Positions 22,672 through 24,481 of a stretch of 24,481 nt of DNA are shown here, piece after piece. Every line of letters begins with the position of its first letter. The first letter of the stretch is position 1. This stretch comes from a virus: positions 1-24,481 of the IMG/VR virus record IMGVR_UViG_3300047510_002126; one strand, written 5' to 3'. A model generated the notes under the pieces. The model saw nothing but the letters and a program-made list of their open reading frames with translations. It ran no database searches and was not told the DNA's origin. Position numbers and translations under genes: made by a program.

Positions 22672-23793
22672 ATGTATTCGGTATTCTCAAAAGAATTTAA
22701 TGTCGTTTACCTTAGGGTGGTACAAGGGTGCAACTTAAATTGTACTCATTGTTTCACTCTGGGTAATAAAGATCCCATCATGTTCACAGAATTGTCCGTT
22801 CTGGAAAAATTCTTAACATCAATACGAAACAATGTAAATCCGCAGAAGGCGACTTTTTACATTCATGGTGGCGAAACATTTTTAGCACCACTAGAATATC
22901 TATCAAGTGTCAACGATCTAATTCGGGAAAAGTTTCCTGATATAAAGATGGACATAATACCACAAACAAATTTAATCTACAAGGTAGACCAAGAGTTTGT
23001 GGAGTTTATCAAGAAAGAATACAGAGGCACGATAGGTGTTAGTTGGGATGCCGACATACGATTTGGATCGGTAGCCATCAACAAAAAATCGGAACAAGAA
23101 GAAGTGTTCTTTAAGAACCTCCGATATCTGATCGACAATGGCATCAAAGTACACATTGCCATTACTGCACAAAAGAATTTACTGAATTATGATCCAATAG
23201 AGATCGTAGAAAAATTTGACGGCGTTGATAGTATAGACTTTGAATTGTTGACCACGTTTGATGATCAAACAAGAAGTCTGCGGCCAAACAATTTGAAATG
23301 GGCAAACTGGTTGGATAAACTTGTCACGTATTATGAGAACAATGAAACAACTTGGTGTCTGCCACAAATTGATCTGTTTACAAAGACATTGATGACAGGC
23401 AAGATGTTTGATTGTAAATGTAACTGTTGTGATAAACGAACATTCACCTTGAATCCAAACGGAACTGTTGGTCTGTGTCCAGACATGACTTATGTTGAAC
23501 CATTCAGCACAGTGGATGAAATGTCAACGGATTGGTCAACGTTCGAATCCAAGTCTTTGGACCTGATTGTAAAGAAGATCACCGCACAACAAGAACATGA
23601 GATGTGTTTCAAGTGTGAACACTACGACATTTGTGGTGGTAATTGTGACGCTTCATTATTTGATGACACAGAAGAATGCCCTCTGAGCAAGAAGGTTATT
23701 AGTCGCATAAGAGGCAACATAAATAATTTTATTCGACTTTATGAACAAAAAGCCAAATCTAATTTGACAGAACTGAGAGAAAATTATGAATAA
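22672..23793 (+). CDS. Radical SAM/SPASM peptide-modifying enzyme (third, paralogue of the first)
   Basis: The protein has 373 residues from ATG 22672; an in-frame GTG at 22657 would add five. The motif CNLNCTHCFT (Cys20, Cys24, Cys27) binds the SAM cluster, and HGGETF is the SAM-binding GGE segment. The C-terminal SPASM domain is complete: C-x10-G-x4-C (NPNGTVGLC), then CFKCEHYDICGGNC followed ten residues later by a final Cys, i.e. C-x2-C-x5-C-x3-C. An additional CKCNCC cluster precedes it. It shares with the first enzyme not only the motifs but also CNLxCxHCFT, HGGExFLA and GxSWDxDIRF, so the two are paralogues. They may modify different residues of one target, act in sequence, or form a heterodimer. 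Its stop overlaps the start of the next gene by eight bases. Confidence 0.92.
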   Translation: MYSVFSKEFNVVYLRVVQGCNLNCTHCFTLGNKDPIMFTELSVLEKFLTSIRNNVNPQKATFYIHGGETFLAPLEYLSSVNDLIREKFPDIKMDIIPQTNLIYKVDQEFVEFIKKEYRGTIGVSWDADIRFGSVAINKKSEQEEVFFKNLRYLIDNGIKVHIAITAQKNLLNYDPIEIVEKFDGVDSIDFELLTTFDDQTRSLRPNNLKWANWLDKLVTYYENNETTWCLPQIDLFTKTLMTGKMFDCKCNCCDKRTFTLNPNGTVGLCPDMTYVEPFSTVDEMSTDWSTFESKSLDLIVKKITAQQEHEMCFKCEHYDICGGNCDASLFDDTEECPLSKKVISRIRGNINNFIRLYEQKAKSNLTELRENYE

Positions 23794-24481
23794 GATCCGA
23801 GAAACTGTGGCACCTCTGCCAATTGAAACAATCAAAGAATATTTCCACGACAAAGAAATTTCTTTCTTGGTTGATTACGAAAACTCCAAGATTGCGGATA
23901 AAATTTTCTTAACATATGTTTCTAACCTAGACATACCACTAGATATCAAGTTGAGAAAAGACTTTCCCAAAGAAAAATTGTTTTCTCTAATTGATGCATA
24001 TATGGATGTAAAAACTATTTGCAATGTTGAAACATTGACTATGATGGTTGTACACATTCTACTCAAAGCAATCGGTGTAAACACAAAAGAATCATTGGCA
24101 AATACCTTTATGTCTGAAGAATTGGTCGATGAATTCATTGAAACAAGAAAAGAAAAAGTTTCAAAGTGGGCTCACTTTCTAGATTCTTCAATGTTGTTTC
24201 TGATCTACTCATACAAAGATTTGAATGAAAAGGTAAAGGTCGAGGAATCTTTCCCGAAAATAGAAGATGCAAATTATGTCGGTTTGAATATCGTAAACCT
24301 ATTCAGTGTTCCTGGGTTTATGAATTGTTATTTCGGTGCAGGTCCAACTCCAAACATGAGTTTCTTCACTGAACAATTCACCAAGTATATGTTCAAAGGT
24401 AAAAACCTATTCGACTATTTCAATAACGAAGAGAATATGTTTGTACCATTATTGATCGGTCTTGTTGAAAAGAAGTTGGAG
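23786..24481 (+). CDS. Unknown protein, 3'-truncated by the window end
   Basis: The ATG at 23786 overlaps the end of the third radical SAM gene by eight bases, and GAGAG lies just upstream. The frame is then open for 232 codons to the last base of the window, with no stop. The visible protein starts MNKIRETVAPLPIETIKEYF and contains FLVDYENSKIADKIFLTYVS, an apparently helical middle (TLTMMVVHILLKAIGVNTKE) and a phrase FSVPGFMNCYFGAGPTPNMS. There is no Cys cluster and no obvious signal peptide. I do not recognise a family. The overlap makes it part of the same transcript as the radical SAM cassette, so it may be another cassette member or the first gene of the next block. Confidence 0.75.
   Translation, partial: MNKIRETVAPLPIETIKEYFHDKEISFLVDYENSKIADKIFLTYVSNLDIPLDIKLRKDFPKEKLFSLIDAYMDVKTICNVETLTMMVVHILLKAIGVNTKESLANTFMSEELVDEFIETRKEKVSKWAHFLDSSMLFLIYSYKDLNEKVKVEESFPKIEDANYVGLNIVNLFSVPGFMNCYFGAGPTPNMSFFTEQFTKYMFKGKNLFDYFNNEENMFVPLLIGLVEKKLE

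Noticed and set aside
4749-23725. Other NATAAATA matches (e.g. 4749, 7714, 13384, 15225, 19956, 20902, 23718) as late promoters
   Set aside because: Their number is about what chance gives in this AT-rich sequence and most lie inside genes; only the one before gp8 has a suggestive position.
1-24481. tRNA genes or integration sites
   Set aside because: No cloverleaf with a TTC-anticodon-arm pattern and no integrase or att-like repeat was noticed while reading; a covariance-model search would be the decisive test.

Overview
This window is AT-rich and tightly packed. Every gene lies on the + strand, gaps are mostly under 40 bases, and several genes overlap. The gene order and protein signatures identify it as the baseplate and tail-fibre region of a T4-like (myovirus) bacteriophage, probably from an aquatic or marine environment. 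The evidence is a gp25-gp6-gp7-gp8 baseplate wedge series in T4 order, followed by a giant DUF4815 virion protein and YANGAF/QANAAF repeat fibres of the kind seen in marine T4-like phages. No bacterial housekeeping gene, integrase, transposase, tRNA or CRISPR is visible.

Layout, positions 1-18376 (structural). A 5'-truncated gp25 is followed by gp6. Next is a gp7-like gene whose frame is broken twice, at about 2522 and 2733, with one shift cancelling the other. A repeat-containing fibre protein, gp8 and a 1695-residue DUF4815 protein follow. The DUF4815 protein ends in Gly5-Cys2 and a CFI-box-like tail. After it come a small Cys-containing unknown and a 551-residue protein that looks like the detached C-terminal part of the DUF4815 family. 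A coiled-coil mini-protein and a 1019-residue repeat-rich fibre close the block. A GGxGY beta-module recurs inside gp6, the gp7-like protein, gp8 and the 551-residue protein.

Layout, positions 18377-24481 (modification cassette). A GC-richer 82-base gap separates the structural block from a compact cluster: a cupin/JmjC-like protein with an HxD...H iron site, a radical SAM/SPASM enzyme, a second divergent radical SAM enzyme with a reduced auxiliary-cluster region, a 179-residue protein ending in a Cys-His-Ser-Ser repeat tail, a 352-residue unknown, a third radical SAM/SPASM enzyme, and an unknown protein running off the window end.

Working model (inference). The cassette looks like a phage-encoded, RiPP-like post-translational modification system. 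Two or three radical SAM enzymes, perhaps with the cupin oxygenase, would modify the C-terminal CHSSCHSSCHGS tail of the 179-residue protein, which may be a virion (tail-tip) component because it sits next to the baseplate and fibre genes. The closest precedents are bacterial radical SAM systems acting on CXXX-repeat or His-Xaa-Ser-repeat targets. This is the most interesting content of the window.
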